DNA from: Phycisphaerales bacterium UBA7800
GTDB lineage: Bacteria > Planctomycetota > Phycisphaerae > Phycisphaerales > Phycisphaeraceae
Reading direction: 5' to 3'
Assembly: GCA_002480565.1 (NCBI GenBank)
Contig: DLCK01000041.1
Span: 33,313 to 97,312, forward strand
DNA: 64,000 nucleotides
The first letter of the stretch is position 1. Each line of letters begins with the position of its first letter. This document shows, piece by piece, positions 26,971 through 36,481 of this stretch. A model generated the notes under the pieces. That model was not told the origin of the DNA. It saw only the letters and a list, made by a program, of their open reading frames with translations, and made no database searches. The position numbers and the translations under genes are program-made.

Positions 26971-29283
26971 ATGACCGCGCTGTCACATGAACGTACTTTG
27001 CCAATGCTGTTGAAAAATGAAGGTTTTGAAGAACGTCTTTCACACAGCATCATTTCAAAAGGGCTTGAGCAGATAACTCGCATCAGACGATGGCTATTTC
27101 AAACTTGGACTTTAACAAAAGACCGATCAATTGATGACAAGGAAATGGCTTACTTGGTTGATGAACTCGTTTCTTTGGGCATCATTCATTATTTCCTGAA
27201 ACAAAGAATCCCGCATCTTCCCAAACACTTCAGAGATATTGAACATCGGGAGAGCGAAACAACCCTTGGCTCACTGTCTGATGCATTACAAAGACAACTC
27301 CCCATGTTGCTGCAAACAACACTCGCCCTGCCGACACATAAGCAACCAATCCCAACATCAATCATGCATAAAGACTGGCCTGCTCAACTCGGTCACGTTC
27401 TTGATCAATTATTCCCAAAGAGAAATCTCCCCATATGGTTCTTTGGAGATTTCCATCAACTGTGCATCGCTCAGCCATTTCCCGAATCATTATTACAAAC
27501 AGAAAAACGCAATTCTAAATTACGCTATTCACGCGGCATTCACTACACCCCAGCCCCCTTGGTTGATTTTCTTGTTAGCCAAACACTGCAATCTATTCCT
27601 GATCAGCCAGAGAACTATTTCCCATCGGTACTGGACCCATCGTGTGGCACAGGCAATATTTTGATCGCAGTATTCAAATGCCTATGCAATCGATATGGAT
27701 TGTCTACTCACACGCCATCAAATCTATCGCGAGCACAGATTATTAATGAACGTCTAGATTTGCTGTGCTCTAGCATAATGGGGAGTGACATTGATCAAAA
27801 TGCCATCGCATGGGCACGTAGATCATTAGTGCTCGAGGCTTGTGAAGGATTTTACGATGAACTCGGGAAGATTGATCACAAACCAGAAGTATTAAAGCAA
27901 TGCTTAATTGACAACATCATAAACACTGACTTCTTACAACAGGACAAAACGAATTCGGTTCAGAACAAGCATCGGGATGTAGACTATATCGTTGGAGGCC
28001 CGCCATTCATCCGTCTTCAGGAACTCTACAAAAACCAACCTGATCGCATCGCTGAATATCGGCAACACTATCATTCCGCCCAACATGGTCAATTTGATTT
28101 GTACATGCTGTTCGTGGAAGAATCGCTTAAACGCCTAAATCCCAATGGCCGTTTAGGCTTAAGTATCACCAACAGTTTTTTGCGATCGAGTAGTGGAAAA
28201 GGATTACGTGAATTTCTCGGAGAAAATGCAACGATTACACAACTAGTTGAGTTTGAAGATTCAAAAGTTTATCCAGACGCTGTTACGCAGATTCTGCTTT
28301 TATTCGCAGACAAAGAAAAGACACAAACAGAGCCAATACATCTTCTAATCAAAGGCAAGGGCGGATTGCGATCCAAACTTGATTTCGCCTTTCAATCAAG
28401 ACAGAGCAATCACAATGTAATACGAACTCAACTTAGTTCGTCTGTATTCGAAACCTGCAACTGGCAATTATATCCCAAAGATCGCTCTGACTGGCTCAAC
28501 ACTCTAAAGAATAGCGGCTATCCGTTGTCCAAATTCTGCCGATTAATCCGCAATGGATGGAGTTCAGGATTCGATGATGTTTTCGTTTTGAAAAAACAGA
28601 ACTCAACACAACTAAACAACCTGATAAGTGTCAAAAACCGTAAAACCAAACAGGTTTATCAAATCGAATCCACAGTTCTCACACCTATTATTCATGGGAG
28701 AAACATCCATGGTTTTTCACATCCGAAAGCAGTAAATGTAGCTATCCAACCTTTTGATTTCAATGGATCACTAATCGACGAACATCAATTAGCAAGTGAA
28801 TATCCCAAACTTTGGGCTTACCTTTTACAAAACAAGAACCTTCTTGAAACATCCCCAAACCAGAAGAATCAACCTTGGTTTGCACCACGTCTTCTACCTT
28901 CATACCCTCTCTCAGAAAGCATACTAATGGGGCCTATGGTTTCATCAGGAAGGCAAATGACTTTGTCAAACAACCGCAGCATCATTGCTCATAATTCTGT
29001 CTTGCAGATTATCCCCAATCAAGAACTAGAACCTTACTTGCTATTGGGGGTTCTGAATAGTTCAATTTTCAGCCAATATATTCAGCTTTTACTTCCGACT
29101 ATGGGATTCGAACGTCGAGTCTTTCGTCTGGGAACAATCAGGGATTTCCCATTCCCACCTCAGGAACGCTGGCAAACTGATACCGCTCATTTCATTTCAA
29201 AACTTGCGAACAACCTTTTAAGCGAATCCAACGAACAATGGGATAAGTTAGATTTGCTTGTCAAAGATTTTTATGGACTTTAA
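26971..29283 (+). CDS. Eco57I-type N6-adenine DNA methyltransferase-like protein with altered motif IV
   Basis: The 770-aa protein has 'GIHYTPAPLVDFLV' (motif X region), 'VLDPSCGTGNILIAV' (SAM-binding motif I, about residue 222) and a C-terminal TaqI/Eco57I-like recognition region ('YLLLGVLNSSIFSQYIQLL'). Where active enzymes read N-P-P-Y/F, this one reads 'IVGGPPFIRLQ' at about 341-350, so the catalytic Asn is Gly. Methylation may be lost or weak. No nuclease motif is evident in the first 180 residues. GGGGAG precedes the ATG. It could be a solitary type IIG-like protein or a DNA-binding relic. Confidence 0.8.
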   Translation: MTALSHERTLPMLLKNEGFEERLSHSIISKGLEQITRIRRWLFQTWTLTKDRSIDDKEMAYLVDELVSLGIIHYFLKQRIPHLPKHFRDIEHRESETTLGSLSDALQRQLPMLLQTTLALPTHKQPIPTSIMHKDWPAQLGHVLDQLFPKRNLPIWFFGDFHQLCIAQPFPESLLQTEKRNSKLRYSRGIHYTPAPLVDFLVSQTLQSIPDQPENYFPSVLDPSCGTGNILIAVFKCLCNRYGLSTHTPSNLSRAQIINERLDLLCSSIMGSDIDQNAIAWARRSLVLEACEGFYDELGKIDHKPEVLKQCLIDNIINTDFLQQDKTNSVQNKHRDVDYIVGGPPFIRLQELYKNQPDRIAEYRQHYHSAQHGQFDLYMLFVEESLKRLNPNGRLGLSITNSFLRSSSGKGLREFLGENATITQLVEFEDSKVYPDAVTQILLLFADKEKTQTEPIHLLIKGKGGLRSKLDFAFQSRQSNHNVIRTQLSSSVFETCNWQLYPKDRSDWLNTLKNSGYPLSKFCRLIRNGWSSGFDDVFVLKKQNSTQLNNLISVKNRKTKQVYQIESTVLTPIIHGRNIHGFSHPKAVNVAIQPFDFNGSLIDEHQLASEYPKLWAYLLQNKNLLETSPNQKNQPWFAPRLLPSYPLSESILMGPMVSSGRQMTLSNNRSIIAHNSVLQIIPNQELEPYLLLGVLNSSIFSQYIQLLLPTMGFERRVFRLGTIRDFPFPPQERWQTDTAHFISKLANNLLSESNEQWDKLDLLVKDFYGL

Positions 29284-29385
29284 ATTCGATTTGCAGCAAA
29301 GAACCAGAATTGTCGATCTCAGAACTCACTTCAATCCAATTCATGCAGCAGCTACAATCCCCTCCTCAAATTGTGGAGGATCGCA

Positions 29386-30636
29386 ATGCCTTGGTTCAAC
29401 AATACCGCCAATCTGAAGATGATCGATTCCATGGCGATCATCATTGCCCAAGCTTACCAGTTGGCACGCAGTCGGCTGGCGTCTGTAAGTTCACCTGTCA
29501 TGCGTACAATGATGCAGCGTGACCAGTTGTTCTCCCAAATCCAATGGCTCAAACGTGAACTGGAGATTCTCCGCCAGCAACGCGCGGACTGCCCAACCAA
29601 CAAGCGACCCGAGTACTCACCAGAACAACGGCTGGCAATTCTGCAGTTGATGAGACAGAGGAATTGGAATGCTGCTGTTGCTGCCAAGCGCTTTGTGGTG
29701 CATCCCAACACGATCCGCAAATGGATCAGAGCCATCGACGGACGGGAGGGTTCCAAGTCGCTCCTGCCTCAGATTTCCTGGAATCGCATGGATGATGCAG
29801 TTCGTTGGGCTGTACATGAATTGCGGCAATTGTGTCCCGAACCAGAAATGGGCACGAGAACCATCGCTTTGCAAATGGTTCAATCAGGCATTCAAATCAG
29901 TCGACGATCTGTCCAACGCATCCTGCGAGAAACCAAGCCGAAAAAGTCCAGAAAAACCAGGAAGCGTTGGCCAAAATTGAATCCTGCCCAAGGCGTTGAG
30001 CCATACAATCTGCTGACACCTTCGGTCCCCAATCAAACTTGGCACATGGACATTATGACATTCCGCGTGCTTTGGGCCACTTACTCGGCAGTCGCCATTC
30101 TTGACGGGGCAACCAGAAAACTGCTGTGTCTTCGCGCATACCACAGCAAGGCACTCGACTCACAACAGATGGTTCAATTGGTCAAAACCACCACCAAGAA
30201 ACATGGCACACCTGCGAATCTGATCACAGATCACGGTGTCCAGTTCCGCAATAGATTCAAGTTAGGTTTGAAGTTATTAGGCATCAAGTATGTCCGTGGC
30301 CAAGTCCGCACACCATCCTTCAATGGCAAGGTCGAGCGATTCTTCAAAACACTTCGCTTGTGGCAACGGCCCGCCTTGTGGCCAACGACATCGCGCGGTG
30401 TCCAACAACGACTTAACCAGTACCAAGCATGGTACAACACCCAACGTCCGCACCAAGCACTCAATGGCCTGACGCCAGAAGAAGCCTGGCATTCTGTTGA
30501 ACCTGCGGAAACGATCCCAATCAGAGCTGTAGATTGTCCTTCCCACACGCCACATATTCGAGTTCAGCGCAGCCGATTCGATAGCGATGCCAACCTGCCG
30601 GTGGTCAAAATCACCATACACCGTCTTGCGGCCTGA
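29386..30636 (+). CDS. DDE (rve-type) transposase, copy 1
   Basis: The 416-aa product has an N-terminal coiled/helix-turn-helix part ('SPEQRLAILQLMRQRNWNAA', 'RFVVHPNTIRKW') and an integrase core with catalytic acids in 'TWHMDIMTF', 'LITDHGVQF' and 'NGKVERFFKT'. This resembles IS3/IS481-like transposases in single-frame form; I cannot name the IS family. The start at 29386 has GGAGG 7 nt upstream and matches the paralogue at 33039. No terminal inverted repeats could be fixed by eye. The gene appears intact. Confidence 0.88.
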   Translation: MPWFNNTANLKMIDSMAIIIAQAYQLARSRLASVSSPVMRTMMQRDQLFSQIQWLKRELEILRQQRADCPTNKRPEYSPEQRLAILQLMRQRNWNAAVAAKRFVVHPNTIRKWIRAIDGREGSKSLLPQISWNRMDDAVRWAVHELRQLCPEPEMGTRTIALQMVQSGIQISRRSVQRILRETKPKKSRKTRKRWPKLNPAQGVEPYNLLTPSVPNQTWHMDIMTFRVLWATYSAVAILDGATRKLLCLRAYHSKALDSQQMVQLVKTTTKKHGTPANLITDHGVQFRNRFKLGLKLLGIKYVRGQVRTPSFNGKVERFFKTLRLWQRPALWPTTSRGVQQRLNQYQAWYNTQRPHQALNGLTPEEAWHSVEPAETIPIRAVDCPSHTPHIRVQRSRFDSDANLPVVKITIHRLAA

Positions 30637-30797
30637 GAACCCGATCAAAATCCGCATATTCACTGAACAAAGCATAATGATGCGAATGCTGCCGCATGCG
30701 CATTACGTGTTTATTGAACAGAATTAAGCGAAATCGGGTGTGTATGTGGCTCGTAAAACTCGCCGAACCAGCGCAACAATCTGCTGCGCCGCTACAC
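30540..30797 (+). repeat. Transposase 3' end and flank, repeated at 43935-44196
   Basis: The last 90 bp of the transposase gene plus about 160 bp downstream (through the CTGCTGCGCCGCTAC segment) recur with high similarity at 43935-44196. The two copies lie on opposite sides of their neighbouring tRNA-Gly repeat. Confidence 0.75.
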
Positions 30798-30802
30798 CCC
30801 AT

Positions 30803-30900
30803 GCGCAAAATAAACAACGGCTGACAGTTGCTGCCAGCCGTTGTCAAAGAGCGGGTGAACGGACTCGAACCGTCGACAATCACGTTGGCAACGGGGTGTT
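30803..30900. repeat. 98-bp direct repeat (left copy) with tRNA-Gly 3' part and terminator
   Basis: Nearly identical to 43601-43698 in the same orientation. It contains, on the minus strand, the 3' part of a tRNA-Gly(GCC) gene and a strong hairpin followed by T-rich DNA. Weaker similarity to the right copy continues for another 200 bp. It looks like an attachment-site remnant of a tRNA-integrating element. Confidence 0.85.
30850..30893 (-). pseudogene. 3' fragment of tRNA-Gly(GCC)
   Basis: On the minus strand the anticodon loop TTGCCAA, 3' anticodon stem CGTGA, T-arm GACGG-TTCGAGT-CCGTT and acceptor 3' strand CACCCGC are intact. The expected 5' half (GCGGGTG, D arm and 5' anticodon stem TCACG) is replaced by unrelated sequence. 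Confidence 0.8.
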
Positions 30901-30962
30901 TATAGTTACAAGTATTTAATTTTTAAATATTTAAGTGACGTGCGTCAAACGGTGCCGAATTC

Positions 30963-31140
30963 GGTGACATGGGGCCAAATTCACGTAAAATACAGTGCCA
31001 AAAGGCGTTCCGAATATTGTCCCAATGTGCCGATCTTGCCAGGTTTGGCCCAAGGCCACGACGTTCGCCTGTGTGGCGTTCGGGCGGTTGGGGTAGCCAT
31101 GGATCAACCAGACGCCCGTGGGCCAAACCTCGCGGAACAA
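30963..31140. repeat. Spacer segment shared with 43761-43930 (and partly 25518-25560)
   Basis: It begins GGTGACATGG and keeps recognisable similarity through a CCACGACGTT and a CATGGAT block. No coding function was assigned; short frames across it are not conserved between copies. It may be arm-site DNA of the integrating element. Confidence 0.55.
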
Positions 31141-31189
31141 ACCGCTGCCTCGCCCAACAATCCAAGATATTCTATTTTGTAATAATTGC

Positions 31190-31217
31190 TTGATTGGCAA
31201 TATTTGTGAAGTACAAT
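31190..31217 (+). promoter_or_regulatory. Predicted sigma-70-type promoter of the abiE pair
   Basis: TTGATT at 31190-31195 and TACAAT at 31212-31217 are separated by 16 bp. The expected start of transcription falls on the chosen ATG at 31224, so the mRNA may be leaderless. An ATTGC/GCAAT inverted repeat (31184-31202) overlaps the -35 and could be the AbiEi operator. Confidence 0.5.
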
Positions 31218-31223
31218 ATCGGC

Positions 31224-32042
31224 ATGTCACGCCAACTCGGGCAACTCGAATCTGCGGCATTGGCCTACCTGCAATTGCGAAACCTTCGTAAGGTCCAATC
31301 AGGTGACCTGACGGTCCCGTTGCGCATCGCTGCTAAACAGGAGCGCGAGTTGCTCAGCCGTATGGCTCGCAAGGGGATTATTGCCAATGTCCGCAAAGGG
31401 CTCTACCTGTTTCCTGAGAAGTTGCCATTGGGTGGAATCTGGACACCAGAAGATGCCTTGGCTATCAATACGCTGTTGTCAGATCGACAAGCTAAATACC
31501 AAATCACTGGTCCCAATGCGTTTAACTACTATGGCTTTGACGAGCAGATTCCTGTCAGATACTTCATCTACAATGACGTCATTTCTGGCCAACGTCAGGT
31601 TGGCAAGTTGGCGATGACATTGATCAAACTCACCCCCGACCGCTTAGGCAGCACCGAAGATGTCAAGATGCCCTCCGGCCAGACAATGATCTATTCGTCC
31701 CGCGTTCGGACGTTGATGGATGCCGTTTACGACTGGTCGCGTTTTGGCAGCCTACCTCGTGCCTATGATTGGATTCGTAAAGATCTGGAATCTGACAAGA
31801 TCAAGGCAACCGACCTCGTTAAGACAACACTCCAATACGGTAACCTGGGAACCATTCGCCGAATCGGTGCATTACTGGAACAGATGAATGTCAATGAAAC
31901 ATTGCTCAAGCGATTGGAAAAAGCTTTGAAACCTGCCAGTTCAAAAATCGCGTTTATCCCAAAACAACCATTAGAGGATGGACAGGCAATTTCGGTATGC
32001 GGACCATTATGCAAACGCTGGGGAGTGGTGATGAATGGCTGA
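31224..32042 (+). CDS. AbiEi-like antitoxin (transcriptional autorepressor)
   Basis: The 272-aa protein matches the AbiEi antitoxin type of type IV toxin-antitoxin systems. An N-terminal winged helix ('RELLSRMARKGIIANVRKG', 'YLFPEKLPLGG') is followed by a C-terminal domain with 'SSRVRTLMDAVYDWSR' and 'LPRAYDWIRKDL'. AbiEi represses its own operon and counteracts AbiEii. I chose the ATG at 31224, ten codons inside the longest frame, from the promoter position and because homologues begin near this point. The toxin gene overlaps it by 8 bp. Confidence 0.85.
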   Translation: MSRQLGQLESAALAYLQLRNLRKVQSGDLTVPLRIAAKQERELLSRMARKGIIANVRKGLYLFPEKLPLGGIWTPEDALAINTLLSDRQAKYQITGPNAFNYYGFDEQIPVRYFIYNDVISGQRQVGKLAMTLIKLTPDRLGSTEDVKMPSGQTMIYSSRVRTLMDAVYDWSRFGSLPRAYDWIRKDLESDKIKATDLVKTTLQYGNLGTIRRIGALLEQMNVNETLLKRLEKALKPASSKIAFIPKQPLEDGQAISVCGPLCKRWGVVMNG

Positions 32043-32916
32043 CCATACCGGATTAAATCTACATCAAGATGTTGCCCTGTTCCGTGAAGCCATCAACTAT
32101 ACCGCGTCACGTACAGGCTTCAATGCTCGTCTCATTGAGAAGGACTATTTCTGTTCCGTTGCCTTGTCTTATCTTGCGCATCATGGTGGCGAGCAACTCG
32201 TCTTTAAAGGTGGTACATGCCTGGCCAAAGTTCATGCGGGTTTTTACAGACTCAGCGAAGACCTGGATTTTGCCATATCCACACCGATCGATGCCAATCG
32301 CACCCAACGCCGCCTATCCGTTGAAGCCGTGAAATGCGCCGTATCCGATATAGCCAAGCACTTACCGGATTTCAGCATGACTGAAGCGTTGACAGGTGCC
32401 AACAACTCAACACAGTACAACGGCATGATTGCGTACCAGTCACCATCGACTGGACGGTCTGAAAACATCCTGATTGAAGTCAGTGTCCGTGAGCCTCTTT
32501 TGCTGCCCGCAGAGAAAGCCCATGCTCATACCTTGTTACTTGATCCAATCTCCGGACAAAATATGGTGCCGAGCATGCCATTGAATTGCATTGCCAGGGA
32601 TGAAGCTTTCGCTGAAAAATTCCGGGCAGCTCTGTCCCGACGCGACGTGGCCATTCGTGACTTCTACGACCTTGATTACGCGACGCAACACTTGATCCTA
32701 GACATCGACAATCCCAAATTGATTGCCATGATCAAAAGCAAGCTCAACGTCCCTGGCAATAGTCCTGTGGATGTCAGCCCTGAACGATTGGCTGACCTCA
32801 AGCGTCAACTATCAACCAGGCTTAAACCCGTCCTACAAGAAGAGGCATTTCAAACATTTGATTTGGAGCGATCATTTGAGCTTGTGGCCGAAGTAGCTCA
32901 GCATTTCTCCGCATGA
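32035..32916 (+). CDS. AbiEii-like nucleotidyltransferase toxin
   Basis: The 293-aa protein has the family core 'LVFKGGTCLAKVHAGFYRLSEDLDFAI'-type sequence: the KGGT loop and the SEDLDF metal-binding Asp pair at about residues 57-81, then 'DEAFAEKFRAALSRRDVAIRDFYDL', the conserved Lys/Arg helix. AbiEii-type proteins (nucleotidyltransferase fold) block growth, and characterised relatives add nucleotides to tRNA. With AbiEi this forms an abortive-infection or element-stabilising pair. It lies inside the segment flanked by tRNA-Gly repeats, the usual place for such modules. Confidence 0.88.
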   Translation: MADHTGLNLHQDVALFREAINYTASRTGFNARLIEKDYFCSVALSYLAHHGGEQLVFKGGTCLAKVHAGFYRLSEDLDFAISTPIDANRTQRRLSVEAVKCAVSDIAKHLPDFSMTEALTGANNSTQYNGMIAYQSPSTGRSENILIEVSVREPLLLPAEKAHAHTLLLDPISGQNMVPSMPLNCIARDEAFAEKFRAALSRRDVAIRDFYDLDYATQHLILDIDNPKLIAMIKSKLNVPGNSPVDVSPERLADLKRQLSTRLKPVLQEEAFQTFDLERSFELVAEVAQHFSA

Positions 32917-33038
32917 CAAATTCAATGCGACTGGAAAAAGTTGGAAACCACATATCAAACCATCGTTCGCTATGAACACCCCATCTATCGCAAACCTGCC
33001 TGATACAATACCCCTTCATTTTCGGGGAGTTGCCCATC

Positions 33039-34283
33039 ATGCCTTGGTTTACCAGTACGTCGACTTTGAAGATCATTGATTCCGTGGCCATTGTTATTGC
33101 TCAGGCATACCAGTTGGCGCGATGTCGGTTGGCATCGAATGCTTCATCGACATTGCGACTGATCATGGAACGCGATGAGTTGCTGGCCGAAGTTGAATGG
33201 CTCAAACGCGAGTTGGAAATTCTGCGCGGGCAACGGGCCAATCTGCTTCCAAGGAAACAGCCTACATACTCATCCGAACAACGTTTGGCAATTGTGCAAT
33301 TGATGCGGCAGCGGGGTTGGAGCATAACCATCGTTGCCAAACGGTTTGTGATCCATCCTCAATCAATCCGTAAATGGGTCATGACGATGGAGAATGGCGA
33401 TCCAACGGGTTCGCTGTTTCCCAAAGTGCGATGGAATCGGATTGACGATGCGGTTCGCTGGGCGGTACATGAACTGCGTCGACTTTGCCCTGAACCGGAG
33501 ATGGGGACTCGGACTATCGCGCGGCACTTGATTCGCGCAGGCATTCAGATCAGCAGGCGATCGGTACAACGAATATTGCATGAAACCCCACCGCCTGCTC
33601 CGAAGAAAGCCAGGAAAAACAGGCCACCGATGAATCCACCCGTTGGCGCTGAACCACATGGTTTACTGACGCCTGACAATCGCAACGATGTCTGGCACAT
33701 GGATCTGATGAACCTGAAAGTCTTATGGATTCATTTCACGGTTGCTGCCATCCTTGATGGTGCAACGCGACGATTGTTGTGTCTTCGTGTCTACAGGAAA
33801 AAGTCTGGTTCCCAACAGCTTCTTCGACAGGTTCGTAAGGCTGTAACACGTTACGGAACACCACGACATTTGATCACGGACCATGGTGGCGAGTTTCAAA
33901 TGCAGTTTCAAAAAGGCTTGAAAGCACTGGGCATCAAGCATGTCCGAGGCCCCGTGCGGATGCCAAATTTCAATGGGAAAATCGAGAGATTGTTTCGAAC
34001 CCTCCGCATTTGGCAACGCTCAACATGGTTACTGCCCAATCACCAGAACTTGCAGAAGCGGTTAGCTAGCTTCCAACTTTGGTATAACCAAAATCGCTAC
34101 CATCAATCCCTTGATGGCCTGACGCCCGATGAAGCATGGAACGATTTTGAACCCGATGAGCCAATCCCAATCCGGTCAGCGAATTGGCCTTCCCATCCTC
34201 ACATCCGCATTCAACGCAACCGATTCAATGACGATGCGCACTTGCCTGTGATCAAAATCAGCGTCACACGTCAAGCTGCTTGA
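33039..34283 (+). CDS. DDE (rve-type) transposase, copy 2
   Basis: The 414-aa protein is a diverged paralogue of the copy at 29386, colinear over its whole length. Catalytic acids are in 'VWHMDLMNL', 'LITDHGGEF' and 'NGKIERLFRT', with the same C-terminal tail type ('PHIRIQRNRFNDDAHLPVIK'). GGGGAG precedes the ATG. DNA outside the gene is not similar to copy 1, so this is a separate related element and not a recent duplicate. It appears intact. Confidence 0.88.
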   Translation: MPWFTSTSTLKIIDSVAIVIAQAYQLARCRLASNASSTLRLIMERDELLAEVEWLKRELEILRGQRANLLPRKQPTYSSEQRLAIVQLMRQRGWSITIVAKRFVIHPQSIRKWVMTMENGDPTGSLFPKVRWNRIDDAVRWAVHELRRLCPEPEMGTRTIARHLIRAGIQISRRSVQRILHETPPPAPKKARKNRPPMNPPVGAEPHGLLTPDNRNDVWHMDLMNLKVLWIHFTVAAILDGATRRLLCLRVYRKKSGSQQLLRQVRKAVTRYGTPRHLITDHGGEFQMQFQKGLKALGIKHVRGPVRMPNFNGKIERLFRTLRIWQRSTWLLPNHQNLQKRLASFQLWYNQNRYHQSLDGLTPDEAWNDFEPDEPIPIRSANWPSHPHIRIQRNRFNDDAHLPVIKISVTRQAA

Positions 34284-34413
34284 ATGTAACCAACAACCGA
34301 TATTGACTTGCCAAAGAACAATGCGTTTTTGCGCGATCAATACGCGCTGTCTGCAAATTTCAGTGCTATGATCAAGTGCCAGAGGTTTTGTTCAGCGAGC
34401 AAAACCCGAACAA

Positions 34414-34644
34414 TTATCTAGTGATATTCTTCTGCGCCGCTACGTAGTCTGGTGAACCTTCACCGTCTGGACGCGCGGGAATCTTCAAGTCCAGCAGAAT
34501 CAAGTCATATTCATGCGTGGCAAGAAGCTTGTTTGCTTCCTGCTGATTGGTGGCCCAATCGCTGGCACAACCCAGCGATGCAAGGCAATCATCAATTGTT
34601 TGCGTTTTAATCTGCTTATCATCTTCAACGACGAGAATACGCAT
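34414..34644 (-). pseudogene. Truncated response-regulator receiver domain
   Basis: From the ATG at 34644 the 76-aa product begins 'MRILVVEDDKQIK' with the acidic pair, and reaches 'YDLILLDLKIPARPDGEGSP', which contains the phospho-accepting Asp. It stops shortly afterwards. The Thr and Lys of strands 4-5 and any output domain are missing. It lies next to transposase copy 2, whose insertion or a linked deletion may have cut it. A free-standing short receiver is unlikely at this length. Confidence 0.7.
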
Positions 34645-34668
34645 TCGTCGTGTGCCCTTTCCGCTCAC

Positions 34669-35026
34669 GTATTGGAAGGGTGATCATACTATCGTCCCGG
34701 AAATGAGACGGAACCACCATGAGCTAAACTAATTCGTCAGGCTAGCCCCCCAGCCTGAACTTTACTGCATAAACCGAATAGGAACCTGGTGGGAGGAAGA
34801 ATACAGCTTGCAAACTTTCATCTCCACCTATCGGTAACAACAATGTGGACTTTTGACTCATCGACAATTGCCTTTAAATCTATGAGTCCTTCCTGTACCA
34901 CACCAGAATCCCTGTCCACGGAGGATCCGAGTGTGTTTGAATGATATAAGTCAACGCAAGTCAAACAAAACGTTGTGTGACAGCCATCACAACAATCCAC
35001 TTCGCCGCTACATTCTCGCAAAAAAC
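34669..35026. other. Gene-free interval
   Basis: Between the receiver fragment and the sulfatase stop codon. One 72-codon minus-strand frame has no recognisable product. Nothing else was seen. Confidence 0.5.
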
Positions 35027-36481
35027 TCACCAGCACTCGGACATAAAGAACTGTGCCTTGACCAGCTCTTGAAGCTGATTCATCAAACAGTCCTTAACCG
35101 CTAATCGCGTTGTGTCATTCGACAAATCATTAACTTCATTGGGATCTTGCAGCATGTCAAACAACTGGCACTGCACCCCATCCGCCCCATTCCAGTAGAC
35201 ATTGAGCTTATGCCGATCATCGCGAATCATCGAAGCATAGATTGGTGGATCAAAATAACGATTTGGCAAGGTACTGGCACTACTGAGTCCGGTGTTCAGA
35301 TAATGACAGACAGCATATTCACGCGGTGTTTTCGATTGCGTATCTATTCCTGTTTGTGGAGCAAGTAAATTGCATGCTTCGGCCATGGCTTGCGCGATCG
35401 CCTCATCCGACATACCGGCTGCTGCAAGGATCGTTGCCGCTAGGTCATTGACTTGTGCCAGATCACTGCGAACCTGTCCAGCGGGCAAGTGTTTGGGCCA
35501 ACGCATTAACAACGGAACGCGCGTGCAGGCATCGTAAAAAAACGCGCCTTTAACCAGCAATTGATGATCACCGAGCATGTCCCCATGGTCACTGACAAAG
35601 ATGACCAACGTGTTGTCCGTGATGCCCTGTTCTTCCAATGCATCCAGCACATCACCGACCTTTTCGTCAATCAGGGACACCGAGCCATGATAGCCACGGC
35701 GCATGTTGATAATATCCTGCTCTGAGTAATTGATGTAGTCATGCATGTATGAATCATGATGTTCCTGCTGGATCCCCTTGGGCATTTTGCTCATGTCGGT
35801 ATCCATACCAATCCGCTTTGGCATCTTGCTCATGTCGAGTTTGGCTGCGTATTCTTTGGGACATTTGTCATAGGGATTATGCGGATCAAAGACACTCATC
35901 TTGATAAAAAACGGCTTGTTTCCCGGGCGATTTCGAATCAGTTCAATGGTCTGCTCGCTGGCCCAGGTGGTCATGTGCCAGTCCGCAGGTGCAGTTGCTG
36001 CCCATCTCTTGGCTTTGAGTTGAGCCAAATAATCCGGAGCTTTGTCAGCCAGCCATTTGGCATATGCGTTAAATGGTGAATCGATTGCCAAGGTCGGATC
36101 ATGACACCACAGGTAATCATCAAACCCATCATGGGGATGGCGTTGCTGAGCTTCTGTTTTCCAACTGCTCACATGCAGCTTACCCACCAGCGCGGTGTGA
36201 TAACCAAGCGACTGAAGGTAGCTGGGGAAGAGTTTGAATTGCTCGTTCAAATCACTGTGCAGTTGATGAACATTGTGCGTCATCAAACTATGACCAGTCA
36301 TCAGGCTTGCACGGGAGGGTGTGCAAATTGGATTGTTGCAATAGCAGTGTTCAAAGCGGACACCTTCACTGGCCATGCGATCCAAGCGAGGTGTATGGGC
36401 AAAGTCCGCGCCATAACATCCCAGCGAATCGTAACGCTGCTGGTCTGTCATGATCAGGAGAATATTGGGAGCCTGATTCAC
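35027..36481 (-). CDS. Type I sulfatase
   Basis: The 484-aa protein begins 'NILLIMTDQQRYDSLGCYG' (metal-binding Asp) and has 'ICTPSRASLMTGH', the Cys-x-Pro-Ser-Arg motif whose Cys is converted to formylglycine, and 'VSDHGDMLGDH' (metal and catalytic residues). It removes sulfate esters, probably from a sulfated polysaccharide. No signal peptide is visible, so it may act in the cytoplasm or leave by another route. Its start overlaps the sialidase stop by 4 bp, and it is the last gene of the seven-gene operon. The activating enzyme is not in this window. Confidence 0.92.
   Translation of the reverse strand: MNQAPNILLIMTDQQRYDSLGCYGADFAHTPRLDRMASEGVRFEHCYCNNPICTPSRASLMTGHSLMTHNVHQLHSDLNEQFKLFPSYLQSLGYHTALVGKLHVSSWKTEAQQRHPHDGFDDYLWCHDPTLAIDSPFNAYAKWLADKAPDYLAQLKAKRWAATAPADWHMTTWASEQTIELIRNRPGNKPFFIKMSVFDPHNPYDKCPKEYAAKLDMSKMPKRIGMDTDMSKMPKGIQQEHHDSYMHDYINYSEQDIINMRRGYHGSVSLIDEKVGDVLDALEEQGITDNTLVIFVSDHGDMLGDHQLLVKGAFFYDACTRVPLLMRWPKHLPAGQVRSDLAQVNDLAATILAAAGMSDEAIAQAMAEACNLLAPQTGIDTQSKTPREYAVCHYLNTGLSSASTLPNRYFDPPIYASMIRDDRHKLNVYWNGADGVQCQLFDMLQDPNEVNDLSNDTTRLAVKDCLMNQLQELVKAQFFMSECW

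Noticed and set aside
34818..35036. 72-codon Cys-rich minus-strand frame after the sulfatase
   Set aside because: It overlaps the sulfatase stop region, and its Cys spacing fits no zinc motif.
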